In this document: positions 23,806 through 33,176 of the stretch, one piece after another
How the letters are laid out: the number at the start of each line of letters is the position of its first letter
Position numbering within the stretch: the stretch's first letter is position 1
NCBI GenBank assembly: GCA_964520975.1
Contig: CAZFPA010000004.1
Coordinates: 28,835 to 92,834, forward strand
DNA length: 64,000 nt
Direction of reading: 5' to 3'
Origin: CAZFPA01 sp964520975
GTDB taxonomy: Bacteria > Bacillota > Negativicutes > Selenomonadales > Selenomonadaceae
Translations under genes and position numbers: made by a program
The notes under the pieces: model-generated
What the model saw: only the letters and a program-made list of their open reading frames with translations
What the model was told of the DNA's origin: nothing
The model's database searches: none

Positions 23806-24741
23806 TTATTTCTCAAAACCAGCCATGAGCAGGATGCGCTCACAGAGCTCCGGGAACTCGATGCCCATCGCGCGGCCGGCATCCGGCACCAGCGACAGTT
23901 CCGTCATGCCCGGTACAGAATTCACCTCGATGACATAGGGAACCCCGTCTTCACTCAGCATGAGATCGACGCGGGCCACACCGCGGCAGTCGCAGGCCGC
24001 AAAGGTATCCATAGCAAGCTGCTGGATCTTCTTCGTGAGCTCGGCGGATACGCGGGCCGGGATGATATGCGTGGACGCACCTTTGGTGTATTTGCTTTCA
24101 TAATCGTAACGACCGGAGGTCGTGGTGATCTCAATGATTGGGAAGGCTTCCTGCTTTTCGGCATCGCCCCAGACAGCTACCGTGAGCTCCTTGCCCTGGA
24201 TGAATTCCTCGACGAGTACCTCATCATCGTATTGGAAGGCCTCTGCGAGGGCTTCCTTCAGTGCTGCCGGCTCTTCCACAATGACAACGCCAATGCTCGA
24301 GCCCTGCGAAGCTGCCTTGACAACGACCGGCAGCGAGAATTCCTGCTGGATTTCCTGCAGCGCCTGCTCCATGGCAAAACGATGATACGTCTTTGAACGC
24401 GGCGTCGAGATCCCGGCCCCGAGGAATACGCGCTTGGAGGCCGCCTTGTCCATAGTGACCGCCGCGGCGAGCACGCCCGAACCCGTATAGGGAATCCCCA
24501 GCATATCGAGGGTACCCTGCAATACGCCATCTTCGCCGAATTTTCCATGCAGTGCATTGAATACGATATCGCAATGGCTGGCCTTGATCTGTTCCGCGAA
24601 GTTCTGCGGCTCAAGCTCCATGCCCACGGCATTATAGCCCTTGGATTTCAGTGCATTCAGTATCGCTGTGCCCGTCTGGCGGGAAACCGAGGCTTCCGTA
24701 GACGTTCCGCCCATAATGACAACAATTTTCTTCTGATTCAT
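23806..24741 (-). CDS. ddl: D-alanine--D-alanine ligase
   Basis: 311 residues. ATP-grasp ligase making D-Ala-D-Ala. Motifs: KIVVIMGGTSTEASVS, HGKFGEDGVLQGTLDMLGIPYTGSGVLAAAVTMDK (ligase signature HGxxGEDG), VEEFIQGKELTVAVWG and EVNSVPGMTELSLVP. The murC-ddl-ftsQ order is typical of diderm bacteria. No sign of a D-lactate-type variant can be judged by eye. Confidence 0.96.
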   Translation of the reverse strand: MNQKKIVVIMGGTSTEASVSRQTGTAILNALKSKGYNAVGMELEPQNFAEQIKASHCDIVFNALHGKFGEDGVLQGTLDMLGIPYTGSGVLAAAVTMDKAASKRVFLGAGISTPRSKTYHRFAMEQALQEIQQEFSLPVVVKAASQGSSIGVVIVEEPAALKEALAEAFQYDDEVLVEEFIQGKELTVAVWGDAEKQEAFPIIEITTTSGRYDYESKYTKGASTHIIPARVSAELTKKIQQLAMDTFAACDCRGVARVDLMLSEDGVPYVIEVNSVPGMTELSLVPDAGRAMGIEFPELCERILLMAGFEK

Positions 24742-24776
24742 TCTGATTCGCTCCTGTCAGGCTTCCAAGGAAGCTC

Positions 24777-26150
24777 TTATTTCTTCAGCATAGCGGCGAG
24801 CTCTTCGCCCGTCTTATAGATATCCCCGGCCCCCATGGTCATGATGAGGTCTCCCTCACGAGCCGTCTGCTGCAGGTAGGCAGCCATCTTGCTGCGGTCC
24901 GCGATGTAGACGACCTCCTGTCCGGTCTGCTTTCTGACCTCAGCCAGCACGGTCTCGCCGCTCACACCGGCAATCGGGTCCTCACCGGCGGAATATACCT
25001 CCGTGAGCACCAGCAGATCAGCGTCCTTGAAGCAGCTGCCGTATTCCTTGTGCAGCAGCTGGGTACGCGTATAACGATGCGGCTGGAAGGCACAGATCAG
25101 GCGCTTCGGCTTCGTCTGCTTCGCCGCCTTGAGCGTCGTAGCGATCTCTGTCGGATGGTGCGCATAGTCATCGACGATCCAGATGCCGTTTTCCTTGTAT
25201 TTCGTCTGGAAACGGCGTTTCGCGCCATGGAAGCAGGCCAGTCCGGCAGCGAGTTTTTCGAGGCTCACGCCAATGGAAAGACCTGTCACAATCGTCGCCA
25301 TCGCATTGAGCACATTGTGACGGCCCGGAATGTTCAGCGCTACCCGGCCCAGGTTTTCCGTACCGTGCATGACATCAAAGGAAATGCCCGCCCCATTCGT
25401 TTCGATATGCGCCGCCTGATAATCTGCCGGCGCATCGATGCCGTAGGAAATGTACTTGCGGTCAACGAGCTTCGCGATATTGCGGATATTCTCATTTTCA
25501 AAGCAGAGCACCGCATAGCCGGTTTTCTTGTCGACATTTTCGATGAATTCACGGAAGGCCTTGCGGATATTGTCCATCGTTCCGTAATGATCCATATGAT
25601 CGTTCTCGACATTGGTGACAACCGCGATATGCGGGCGCAGTTTCAGGAAGGAACCATCGCTTTCATCCGCTTCCGATACCAGGTACTCGCCCTGGCCAAG
25701 TCTGGCGTTGCTGTCGAGGTAGTCCACCTCGCCGCCGATGATGATCGTCGGCGATATCCCGGCATGGTCGAGCGCTACGCCCAGCATCGAGGTCGTTGTT
25801 GTCTTGCCATGCGCACCGGCAACAGCAATGCCCTTGGCGGCATTCAGCAGGGCCGCGTTGATATCGGAGCGATGGAGCTTCTGGATACCGAGTTTCTTCG
25901 CCGCAACGACCTCCGGATTGTTATCCCGGATTGCCGTCGATACCACGATGGCATCGACGCCCTTCACATGCTCCGCCGCCTGTCCCTGATAAATGACAGC
26001 CCCGAGCTTTTTGAGCTTCTCGACAATCTCCGAGCCGTGCAGATCCGAACCGGATACCGCATAGCCCTTTTCCACCAGTATTTTGGCCAGTGCGCTCATT
26101 CCCGCACCGCCAATGCCCACGAAATGAATCTTATGTATATCTTTCAGCAA
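24777..26150 (-). CDS. murC: UDP-N-acetylmuramate--L-alanine ligase
   Basis: 457 residues. IHFVGIGGAGMSALAKIL at the N-terminus (UDP-binding), the ATP loop AGAHGKTTTTSML, and the Mur-ligase motifs FENENIRN, GRHNVLNAMATIV and DDYAHHPTEIATTL. Adds L-Ala to UDP-MurNAc, the first peptide-stem step. Starts 15 bases after the murG stop; ddl follows in the same direction. murB, the preceding pathway gene often adjacent, is absent here. Confidence 0.97.
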   Translation of the reverse strand: MLKDIHKIHFVGIGGAGMSALAKILVEKGYAVSGSDLHGSEIVEKLKKLGAVIYQGQAAEHVKGVDAIVVSTAIRDNNPEVVAAKKLGIQKLHRSDINAALLNAAKGIAVAGAHGKTTTTSMLGVALDHAGISPTIIIGGEVDYLDSNARLGQGEYLVSEADESDGSFLKLRPHIAVVTNVENDHMDHYGTMDNIRKAFREFIENVDKKTGYAVLCFENENIRNIAKLVDRKYISYGIDAPADYQAAHIETNGAGISFDVMHGTENLGRVALNIPGRHNVLNAMATIVTGLSIGVSLEKLAAGLACFHGAKRRFQTKYKENGIWIVDDYAHHPTEIATTLKAAKQTKPKRLICAFQPHRYTRTQLLHKEYGSCFKDADLLVLTEVYSAGEDPIAGVSGETVLAEVRKQTGQEVVYIADRSKMAAYLQQTAREGDLIMTMGAGDIYKTGEELAAMLKK

Positions 26151-26165
26151 GAATACTTCCCCCTC

Positions 26166-27287
26166 TTATTTTCCTTCTTTTTCCCCTGCGAGCTCCAGCA
26201 CCATTGCCGCAATGGCATCGGCTGCCTGTGGCCGCCCGAGTGCCCGGCTGGCGTCCGCCATACCCGTAAGCTTTTCCGGCTCACTCAAAAGCTCTGCCAT
26301 CACGGACAGCAGCCGTTCCGAGCTCAGCTCCTGATTCAGTATCATGCGGGCCGCTCCCGCAGTTTCCAGCTCCCGCGCATTATATTCCTGATGATTCTCC
26401 GCCGCATACGGATACGGTACCAAGATGGCCGGTACCCCACGGGCGGTAAGCTCCGCAATCCCGGTCGCACCGGCACGGAACACCGCCAGGTCAGCCATGG
26501 CCATGGCCTGGGGCATATTGTAGAGATACGGCTTGACCTGCAGATTTTTCGCGGCCTGCAGGTCGACACCCGCCGCCTCGATGCGCTGCAGGATATCCCC
26601 GTATTCCTTTTTGCCGGTCACATGCAAGATCTGCACGCTGTCACTGCCCGCGTAATATTTGAGCACACCGACCATTGCCCGGTTGATGCTGCGCGCTCCG
26701 CGGCTGCCGCCGGAGACGAGCACGGTCTTTTTGTCCGGTGCAAAGCCAAACGCCTCATAGGCACTTTCCCGTCGGGCGGAAAGCACCTCCGAGCGGATGG
26801 GATTACCTGTAAAGGTCACCTTTTCCGCCGGAAAATGCGCGGCGGCCTCGCGCGAGCCCGCCGCAATCCGCGTCACAAACTTTGCCAGGATCTTGTTCGT
26901 GATGCCCGGGATCACATTCTGCTCCTGAATGAGCGTCGGCACGTGCATGAGGCTGGCTGCCATGAGAATCGGTCCGCAGACATAGCCACCGGTCCCGATG
27001 ACCACATCCGGCTGGAACTTCTTCACGATGCGCGCGGCCTTCATGACACCAAGCAGCGCCTTGCCGGCCCGCTTGATATTGACGGGCGTAAGCCGGCGCT
27101 CAAAGCCCCGGATATCGACCGTCGCAAAGGGAAAGCCTTCCTTGGGGATGATGTCCGCCTCAAGGCCAGCCTTCGTCCCCACATAAAGGACTTCCAGTCC
27201 CTTTACCTTCTGCTGTATAGTTCGGATCAGCGTCACCGCCGGGTAGATATGCCCGCCGGTGCCACCGCCTGATACGATGATCTTCAC
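26166..27287 (-). CDS. murG: Undecaprenyl-PP-MurNAc-pentapeptide GlcNAc transferase
   Basis: 373 residues, GT28 family. N-terminal glycine loop VSGGGTGGHIYPAV, acceptor-side GTGGYVCGPILMAA, and C-terminal donor site VSGGSRGARSINRAM with RAGATGIAELTARGVPAILVPYPYAAENHQEYNA. Makes lipid II at the inner face of the membrane. Lies 19 bases after murD; ftsW, often found between these two, is missing. Confidence 0.97.
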   Translation of the reverse strand: MKIIVSGGGTGGHIYPAVTLIRTIQQKVKGLEVLYVGTKAGLEADIIPKEGFPFATVDIRGFERRLTPVNIKRAGKALLGVMKAARIVKKFQPDVVIGTGGYVCGPILMAASLMHVPTLIQEQNVIPGITNKILAKFVTRIAAGSREAAAHFPAEKVTFTGNPIRSEVLSARRESAYEAFGFAPDKKTVLVSGGSRGARSINRAMVGVLKYYAGSDSVQILHVTGKKEYGDILQRIEAAGVDLQAAKNLQVKPYLYNMPQAMAMADLAVFRAGATGIAELTARGVPAILVPYPYAAENHQEYNARELETAGAARMILNQELSSERLLSVMAELLSEPEKLTGMADASRALGRPQAADAIAAMVLELAGEKEGK

Positions 27288-27306
27288 ACTAAAACTCCTC
27301 TGTACC

Positions 27307-28671
27307 TTACTGCAGCGCCTTTACCAGGCGCTTGAAATCCCGGCCGCGTTCTTCGTAGCCATCGTACATATCAAAGCTTGCACAGGCCGGAGAGAGCAGC
27401 ACGGTCTGCGGCGGCCTGGCCAGCGCATGCGCGAGCTTCACCGTCTCCTCCATGGAATAGCCCGTCTCATGAATATGCTCCGGTGCATAGCCCGCGGCCA
27501 GTGCTGCCTCCTTGAAGCGGGCAGCTGCGTCCCCGAGCAGGATGAGCTCATCCGTACGCTCCCGGACCAGGGCCATGAAATCCGCCAGGTCCGTATGCTT
27601 GTCATCGCCGCCCGCGATGAATACAAGATGCCCCGCAAAGCTTTCCAGGGCCTTGATTGCCGAATCGGTATTCGTCGCCTTGGAATCGTTGTAATACGGA
27701 ACGCCATCGATGACCGCTACGGGCTCAATGCGGTGTTCCACACCGCCAAAGCTCTTGAGCACCTCGATCATGCCTGCCGCCGGTGCTCCGGCCAGATAGG
27801 CCACAGAGGCGGCCGCGAGGGCATTCTCCACATTGTGGCCGCCCTTGATCTGCAGCTCATCCACCCGGCAGAGCTTCGTCGTCTTTCCCTGCCAGCGGAT
27901 GGTCAGTACACCATCCTCGACAAAAGCGCCCTCCGGCAGAGCCTCCTTACGGCTGAAAAAGAAAACCGTACTGGAAGCACGCTTCGCCATCGAACGGGTA
28001 TGGGCGTCATCATAATTGAGCACAAGATAATCGTCCTTCGTCTGCTGCGCAAACAGCTTTTCCTTCATCTGCTGGTAGACCTCCAGCGACCCGTGGCGTA
28101 CCACGTGGTCCGGCGTCACATTGAGCACCGCAGCGATCTGCGGATGGAAATCATGGGATGCCTCCAGCTGATAACTGGAAATCTCCGCCACCACACAGCC
28201 CTCACTGCCGACGCGCACGACCTCATCACAGAGTGGAACGCCAATATTGCCGCCTACGCCGACCTTCTTGTGCAACGTCTCCATGAGCAGTCCCAGCAGC
28301 GTCACCGTCGTTGTCTTGCCATTGGTTCCGGTTACAGCATAGATCGGTGCCTTGGCGAGACGCCAGGCCAGCTCGATTTCGCTGATGACCTCGATGCCGC
28401 GCTTCATCGCCTCCTGTACCAGCGGAATGGCGACCGGCACCGCCGGCGAAACGAGTACCGTGTCCACGCCGTCAAGCAGCGAAAAATCCTGCTCGCCGCA
28501 CTCCAGCTTCACCCCGCAGTCACGCAGTGGCTGCAGGTCGTATTTGATATCCGCTTCCTTTTTTGCATCGCTCAAAACGACGGTGGCTCCGAGCTTTACT
28601 GCCAGTTTGGCAGCGGCAAAGCCGCTAACGCCGGCCCCGATGACCAGCAGCTTTTTATTGACAAATTCCAC
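27307..28671 (-). CDS. murD: UDP-N-acetylmuramoyl-L-alanine--D-glutamate ligase
   Basis: 454 residues. KKLLVIGAGVSGFAAAKLAVKLGATVVLSD (N-terminal fold), ATP loop VTGTNGKTTTVTLLG, LNVTPDHVVRHGS, GGVEHRIEPVAVIDGVPYYNDSKATN and LSPACASFDMYDGYEERGRDFK, the MurD C-terminal signature. Adds D-Glu to the growing peptide stem. Sits 16 bases after mraY. Confidence 0.97.
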   Translation of the reverse strand: MEFVNKKLLVIGAGVSGFAAAKLAVKLGATVVLSDAKKEADIKYDLQPLRDCGVKLECGEQDFSLLDGVDTVLVSPAVPVAIPLVQEAMKRGIEVISEIELAWRLAKAPIYAVTGTNGKTTTVTLLGLLMETLHKKVGVGGNIGVPLCDEVVRVGSEGCVVAEISSYQLEASHDFHPQIAAVLNVTPDHVVRHGSLEVYQQMKEKLFAQQTKDDYLVLNYDDAHTRSMAKRASSTVFFFSRKEALPEGAFVEDGVLTIRWQGKTTKLCRVDELQIKGGHNVENALAAASVAYLAGAPAAGMIEVLKSFGGVEHRIEPVAVIDGVPYYNDSKATNTDSAIKALESFAGHLVFIAGGDDKHTDLADFMALVRERTDELILLGDAAARFKEAALAAGYAPEHIHETGYSMEETVKLAHALARPPQTVLLSPACASFDMYDGYEERGRDFKRLVKALQ

Positions 28672-28687
28672 GTTATCTCCCCCAGCC

Positions 28688-29650
28688 TCAGCTAATTTTC
28701 AATATCCATAACGCCAGTGCACTGAACAGCACGCCCACCGACCAAAAAACACCAACGACTTTATTTTCCGACCAGCCCTTGAGTTCGAAATGATGATGGA
28801 TCGGACTCATGAGGAATACCCGCTTGCCTGTAGTCTTGAACGAGGTGACCTGAATGATGACCGAAAGCGCCTCCAGGACAAACACACCGCCGATGACAAC
28901 CAGCAGCACCTCTGTCTTGGTGAGTATCGCCACCGCGGCCAGAATACCGCCCAGCGCGAGCGAACCGGTATCCCCCATGAATACCTTGGCCGGATGCGCA
29001 TTGAAGCGCAGGAAAGCCGCACAGGCCCCTGCTGTGGCCGCACAGAAAACAGCCAGATCCTGTTCGCCAAAATGCAGGCAGACAAGCATATAGGCCAGTG
29101 CCGCTACTGTCACCGTCCCCGCGGCCAGACCATCGAGCCCGTCCGTGAGATTGACCGCATTCGTCGTGCCTACGAGCACGAAGAACACCAGTACATAGTA
29201 GAACAGTCCAAGATCGACCGTACTGCCCACAAAGGGAATCCAAAGGTCTGTCTTGAGGCCCAGTTCCTGCACTCCGATATAGGTGACGACAGCCGCCATG
29301 AGAATCTGCCCCAGCAGCTTCTGCTTCGCCTTCAGGCCCAGATTCCGCTTCAGTACCACCTTGATGTAGTCATCGACAAAACCGATGACAAAATGCCCCA
29401 GCATCACGAACAGCGCCAGGATGATCTTGGTGGAGAGATGCGCCGCAAAGCAGGTAGCAATGAGGATGGCCAGGATGATCATGATACCGCCCATCGTCGG
29501 CGTACCGCTCTTGGCCTGATGGCTTTTCGGCCCCTCCTCGCGGATGCTCTGCCCAAATTTGAGCTTGTGAAGTTCCGGGATAAAAAACGGTCCCGACAAA
29601 AGCACGAGGCCGGCGGCGGCTGCAGCCGCAATCAACATACTCATCGACAT
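28688..29650 (-). CDS. mraY: Phospho-N-acetylmuramoyl-pentapeptide transferase
   Basis: 320 residues with about ten membrane helices. Signature loops: KSGTPTMGGIMII, VDDYIKVVLKRNLGLKAKQKLLGQ (catalytic acidic pair), NAVNLTDGLDGLAAGT, FMGDTGSLALGG and SPIHHHFELKGWSE. Transfers phospho-MurNAc-pentapeptide to undecaprenyl phosphate to make lipid I. Starts 28 bases after murF. The extreme N-terminus has three close ATG codons, so the start may be a few residues shorter. Confidence 0.97.
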   Translation of the reverse strand: MSMSMLIAAAAAAGLVLLSGPFFIPELHKLKFGQSIREEGPKSHQAKSGTPTMGGIMIILAILIATCFAAHLSTKIILALFVMLGHFVIGFVDDYIKVVLKRNLGLKAKQKLLGQILMAAVVTYIGVQELGLKTDLWIPFVGSTVDLGLFYYVLVFFVLVGTTNAVNLTDGLDGLAAGTVTVAALAYMLVCLHFGEQDLAVFCAATAGACAAFLRFNAHPAKVFMGDTGSLALGGILAAVAILTKTEVLLVVIGGVFVLEALSVIIQVTSFKTTGKRVFLMSPIHHHFELKGWSENKVVGVFWSVGVLFSALALWILKIS

Positions 29651-29678
29651 TTGAAATAAGTCCCCCTGTATTTAAACA

Positions 29679-31052
29679 TCATAATAAATCAATGATTTTT
29701 TCCATCTGCATGCCGCGGGAGCCCTTGAAAAGGATCGTGTCCCCCGGCTGCAGTATCTCATGCAGTTTCTGCCCGGCGGCCTCATGCGAGCTGCAACGAT
29801 ACACAGCCTGCAGGCCCGCGGCCTCAGCACCATCAGCAATCGATTCGCCAAGGCTTCCCCGGGTAATGAGCGCATCAGCACCGATCCCGGCCGCCTCACG
29901 GCCGACCGCCTCATGCGCGGCGGTCGATACGCTGCCCAGTTCAAGCATATCGCCGAGTACGGCGATCTTACGACCGGGTGCTACCTCCGCCAGTGTCTTC
30001 AGCGCCGCCGCCATCGACATAGGGCTCGCATTATACGCATCATTGATGACCGTATACGCGCCGACTTTTTTGTACTCAAAGCGCATCTTCGTGACCTCAA
30101 GCTTTCCGAGTCCGGCCTGCATTTCCTCAGCCGTAAAGCCGAGTGCATAGCCTGCCGTGAGCGCTGCCAGCGCATTGTCGACATTGTGCCGGCCTACCAT
30201 CGGCAGCAGGAATTCATGCGTCTGCCCGCCAAAGGAAGCCGTAAAGCGTGTCTGACGGCCTTCGGTACGAATATCTCCGCCCCGGACATCCGCCGCCTGT
30301 TCAACGCCAAACGTAAGCACGCGTACACCAGCCTTCGCCTTGGCAGCCATCGCCGCCACATAGGCATTATCGTTATTCAGGATAACCGTCCCGCCAGCCG
30401 GAATGGCCTCCACCATCTCCGATTTGGCCTTGGCGATATTCTCCAAAGAGCCCAAAAGCTCCATGTGCGTCTCCCCTACATTGGTAACGATCCCAATCGA
30501 CGGCAGTGCGATCTTCGCCAGCGCCTCGATCTGATGGAAGCCCCGCATGCCGATCTCGATGACGGCTGCCGCATGGCTTTCCGTCAGCTGCAGCAGGGTA
30601 AGCGGCAGACCGATCTCATTGTTGAAATTCGCCTGCGTCTTCAGTACCTTCCAGCGGGAGGACAGCACGGCTGCCGTGAGATCCTTCGTGGTGGTCTTGC
30701 CGTTCGAGCCAGTGATGGCAATGAGCGGAACCGAAAAACGGCGGCGCCAGAAAAGCGCCAGCTGCTGATAGGCAGTAAGCGTATCCGTCGGAGCCTCAAA
30801 TACCGTGGCCTCGAGACCGGCGGTCTTCTCCCCGGGACAGGAACTGCTCACAAGCACGCCCGCCGCTCCTTTTTCTACCGCCTCGCGCACAAAATCCTCG
30901 CCGTTGAAGCGTTCGCCGCGCAGCGCCAGAAACAGCACACCCGGCACAATCTTCCGCGTATCCGTGACGACTCCGGAAAAGAATTCCGCCGTCTGCTGGC
31001 GCAGCCGGGCTCCGGTTGCCGCCTGTATATCTGCTGCTGTAAATGCTGCCAT
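29679..31052 (-). CDS. murF: UDP-MurNAc-tripeptide--D-alanyl-D-alanine ligase
   Basis: 457 residues. ITGSNGKTTTKDLTAAVL (ATP loop), NEIGLPLTLLQL, EIGMRGFHQIEALAKIALPSIGIVTNVGETHMELLGS and VINDAYNASPMSMAAAL are MurF motifs. Its ATG overlaps the murE stop by one base (TAATG), giving tight translational coupling. Uses the D-Ala-D-Ala product of Ddl encoded in the same cluster. Confidence 0.97.
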   Translation of the reverse strand: MAAFTAADIQAATGARLRQQTAEFFSGVVTDTRKIVPGVLFLALRGERFNGEDFVREAVEKGAAGVLVSSSCPGEKTAGLEATVFEAPTDTLTAYQQLALFWRRRFSVPLIAITGSNGKTTTKDLTAAVLSSRWKVLKTQANFNNEIGLPLTLLQLTESHAAAVIEIGMRGFHQIEALAKIALPSIGIVTNVGETHMELLGSLENIAKAKSEMVEAIPAGGTVILNNDNAYVAAMAAKAKAGVRVLTFGVEQAADVRGGDIRTEGRQTRFTASFGGQTHEFLLPMVGRHNVDNALAALTAGYALGFTAEEMQAGLGKLEVTKMRFEYKKVGAYTVINDAYNASPMSMAAALKTLAEVAPGRKIAVLGDMLELGSVSTAAHEAVGREAAGIGADALITRGSLGESIADGAEAAGLQAVYRCSSHEAAGQKLHEILQPGDTILFKGSRGMQMEKIIDLL

Positions 31053-32539
31053 TACTTTTTCCCCCTGATTGCATCGCGGGCCGTTTCCTTATCATCAAAA
31101 TGGATGGTACGGTCCTTCAAAATCTGATAATCCTCATGTCCCTTGCCCGCAATGACTACAATATCCTCAGGCTCAGCGAGCTCAATGGCCCGGAAAATCG
31201 CCGTCCGGCGATCCGTAATCTTTTCATGCTGCTTATTGCCAAGGGTTTCCCGAACCCCCGCTTCGACCTCGGAAAGAATGAATTCCGGATCTTCCGTGCG
31301 CGGGTTGTCCGAGGTTGCAATCACAACATCCGAAAGCTCCGCCGCAATGCGTCCCATGATGGGCCGCTTCGTACGGTCACGATCGCCGCCGCAGCCAAAG
31401 ACCGTAATGATGCGCTTTTTGGCAATCTGACGCGCCGTGTGCAGAATATTTTCGAGTCCGTCCGGCGTATGCGCATAATCGACAATAACCGAAAAATCCT
31501 GTCCGGCATCGACGAGCTCAAAGCGGCCGGGAACACTCTGAAAGGCCTGCAGCGTCCTTTGGATGCAGGCCGGGTCGATATGCTCGGCCAAAGCCGCTCC
31601 GACAGCCGACATCACATTATAAACATTGAAGATTCCCGTGATCTTAAGCTGGAGTTCCATGCGGCCAAAGGTGCCCGCAATCGTGAAATCAGCCCCGCCC
31701 GCATGAACCCGGATATCCTGGGCCTGCAGGTCAGCGGCCTGCTCGATGGCATAGGTGATATGCGCACAGTCCGCATGCGCAAGCATCGTCGCTCCTGCCG
31801 CATCATCGATATTCACCACAGCCGTCTTATTCTTCTTTACATTATCACCGGCACTGAGCAGGTCAAAAAGACGTGCCTTGGCCAGCTTATAGTTTTCCAG
31901 TGTCTTATGATAATCGAGATGGTCCTGCGTGAGATTCGTAAATACCGCCGTATCGAACTCACAGCCAGCAACACGGTTCTGATCCAAGGCATGGGAGGAA
32001 ACCTCCATGACCACGTAATCAATGCCGCGCGCCGCCATCAACGCCAGCGTATGCTGCAGCTCAACCACATCCGGTGTCGTATTGTGGATGGGCAGCACCT
32101 CATCCTCAATCATAATCTGGATCGTGCCGATGAGACCGACCTTATAGCCCGCAGCGCGCAGAATTGCCCGCGTGATGTAGCTGGTCGTCGTCTTGCCGTT
32201 CGTGCCCGTAATGCCGATCAGGCGCATACGGCGAGCCGGATAATCGTGAAAATACGGAACGATGATTTCCAGGGCTTCCTGCAGGTTGGCTACCTTGAGA
32301 ACCGCCACACCAGCCGGGGCTGTGATGTCCTTTTCCGTGAGGATTGCCGACGCCCCCTGCGCTACCGCCTGGGGAATGAACACATGTCCGTCGACATGCA
32401 CGCCTACCATGCACACAAAAAGCGTCCCTTTCGTAACCTTACGCGAATCATGCGCAATATCGCCGATCACCGTTTCTTTATCGCCAATAAGCTCGGCACC
32501 TTTCACGAGAGCTGCGAGCTCACCCAGTGTCTTCTGCAT
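31052..32539 (-). CDS. murE: UDP-MurNAc-L-alanyl-D-glutamate--2,6-diaminopimelate ligase
   Basis: 495 residues. ITGTNGKTTTSYITRAIL (ATP loop), MEVSSHALDQNRVAGCEFDTAVFTNLTQDHLDYHKT, VDYAHTPDGLENIL and the specificity region TSDNPRTEDPEFIL. The DNPR motif is that of meso-DAP-adding MurE, so a meso-diaminopimelate wall is expected. One-base overlap with murF. About 260 non-coding bases precede it, where ftsI would usually be. Confidence 0.97.
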   Translation of the reverse strand: MQKTLGELAALVKGAELIGDKETVIGDIAHDSRKVTKGTLFVCMVGVHVDGHVFIPQAVAQGASAILTEKDITAPAGVAVLKVANLQEALEIIVPYFHDYPARRMRLIGITGTNGKTTTSYITRAILRAAGYKVGLIGTIQIMIEDEVLPIHNTTPDVVELQHTLALMAARGIDYVVMEVSSHALDQNRVAGCEFDTAVFTNLTQDHLDYHKTLENYKLAKARLFDLLSAGDNVKKNKTAVVNIDDAAGATMLAHADCAHITYAIEQAADLQAQDIRVHAGGADFTIAGTFGRMELQLKITGIFNVYNVMSAVGAALAEHIDPACIQRTLQAFQSVPGRFELVDAGQDFSVIVDYAHTPDGLENILHTARQIAKKRIITVFGCGGDRDRTKRPIMGRIAAELSDVVIATSDNPRTEDPEFILSEVEAGVRETLGNKQHEKITDRRTAIFRAIELAEPEDIVVIAGKGHEDYQILKDRTIHFDDKETARDAIRGKK

Positions 32540-32570
32540 TCCTTTTCCTCCTCTGTGCCCGTTGGGCGAA

Positions 32571-32600
32571 TGCTAAACCGTACTATGCTAAACCGTACTA
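32571..32600. repeat. 15-bp tandem duplication
   Basis: GCTAAACCGTACTAT occurs twice head to tail, immediately next to repeat copy E. In the otherwise empty 260-base gap between ftsL and murE. Confidence 0.85.
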
Positions 32601-32603
32601 TAT

Positions 32604-32652
32604 TATAACGCCATTGTTCAAAATTTCGCAACGCGAAATTCTTCCAATTAGC
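32604..32652. repeat. Dispersed ~50-bp palindrome, copy E
   Basis: TATAACGCCATTGTTCA, inner hairpin AATTTCGC/GCGAAATT around AAC, then CTTCCAATTAGC. A G-C pair of the consensus inner stem is replaced by A-T here with both sides changed, keeping pairing. Confidence 0.85.
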
Positions 32653-32798
32653 AAAAGTACCTTGCAGCATCCATAAATAAAAAAGGCTGCGGCAAGAATC
32701 TGCAACAGCCCATATAAAGCTATAAGAATATGCGTGCACCCGGCCTGGTACTGCATCCACGCAATGCCAAAGCACCTTCTGCCATACCGTGCAGGCTG

Positions 32799-33176
32799 CT
32801 ATTCATGTTTGTCCGAGGCGAAATACACCTGCTTGGGAACCACCATGCCAAGATCCTTGGTCGCAATGGACTGGATGCGCTGCGGCGACTTCAGCCGGGC
32901 AATCTCAATCCGCAGCTGTTCATTCTGCTGCTCCAGGCGAACCGCCGCCTGCTGTGCCTGTACGAGCTCATAGCCGCGGCTCGCTCCCATGCTGCTGCAG
33001 GTAGTGAGCGCCATGCCCATGACCGCCAGCAGACCTACCAGCAGGAGACAACGGGAACGCAGATGCGTATTGAGGCAGCTGTGCGGACGCACCTTGAGAG
33101 GGCGGTGTATCGCCGGTCTTACCGGTGCCTGAGGTACTTCATAGATTTCTTCATTCTCCAGTTGCTTGGCCAGCAT
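32799..33176 (-). CDS. ftsL: FtsL-like septum protein
   Basis: 125 residues, bitopic: basic cytoplasmic N-terminus, membrane helix CLLLVGLLAVMGMALTTC, then a heptad-rich coiled coil LVQAQQAAVRLEQQNEQLRIEIARLKSPQRIQSIATKDLGM, the classical FtsL pattern. Position directly after rsmH, overlapping its end by 26 bases, supports the call. GGAGG-rich ribosome site precedes the ATG. Sequence conservation in the family is low, so identity rests on topology and location. Confidence 0.85.
   Translation of the reverse strand: MLAKQLENEEIYEVPQAPVRPAIHRPLKVRPHSCLNTHLRSRCLLLVGLLAVMGMALTTCSSMGASRGYELVQAQQAAVRLEQQNEQLRIEIARLKSPQRIQSIATKDLGMVVPKQVYFASDKHE

Noticed and set aside
25050..27272. Long plus-strand open frame opposite murC and murG (similar ones at 1695-3242, 8308-9609, 14940-16475 and elsewhere)
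   Set aside because: Codon-shadow frames of strong minus-strand genes; His/Arg-rich composition, no recognisable domain, no ribosome sites.
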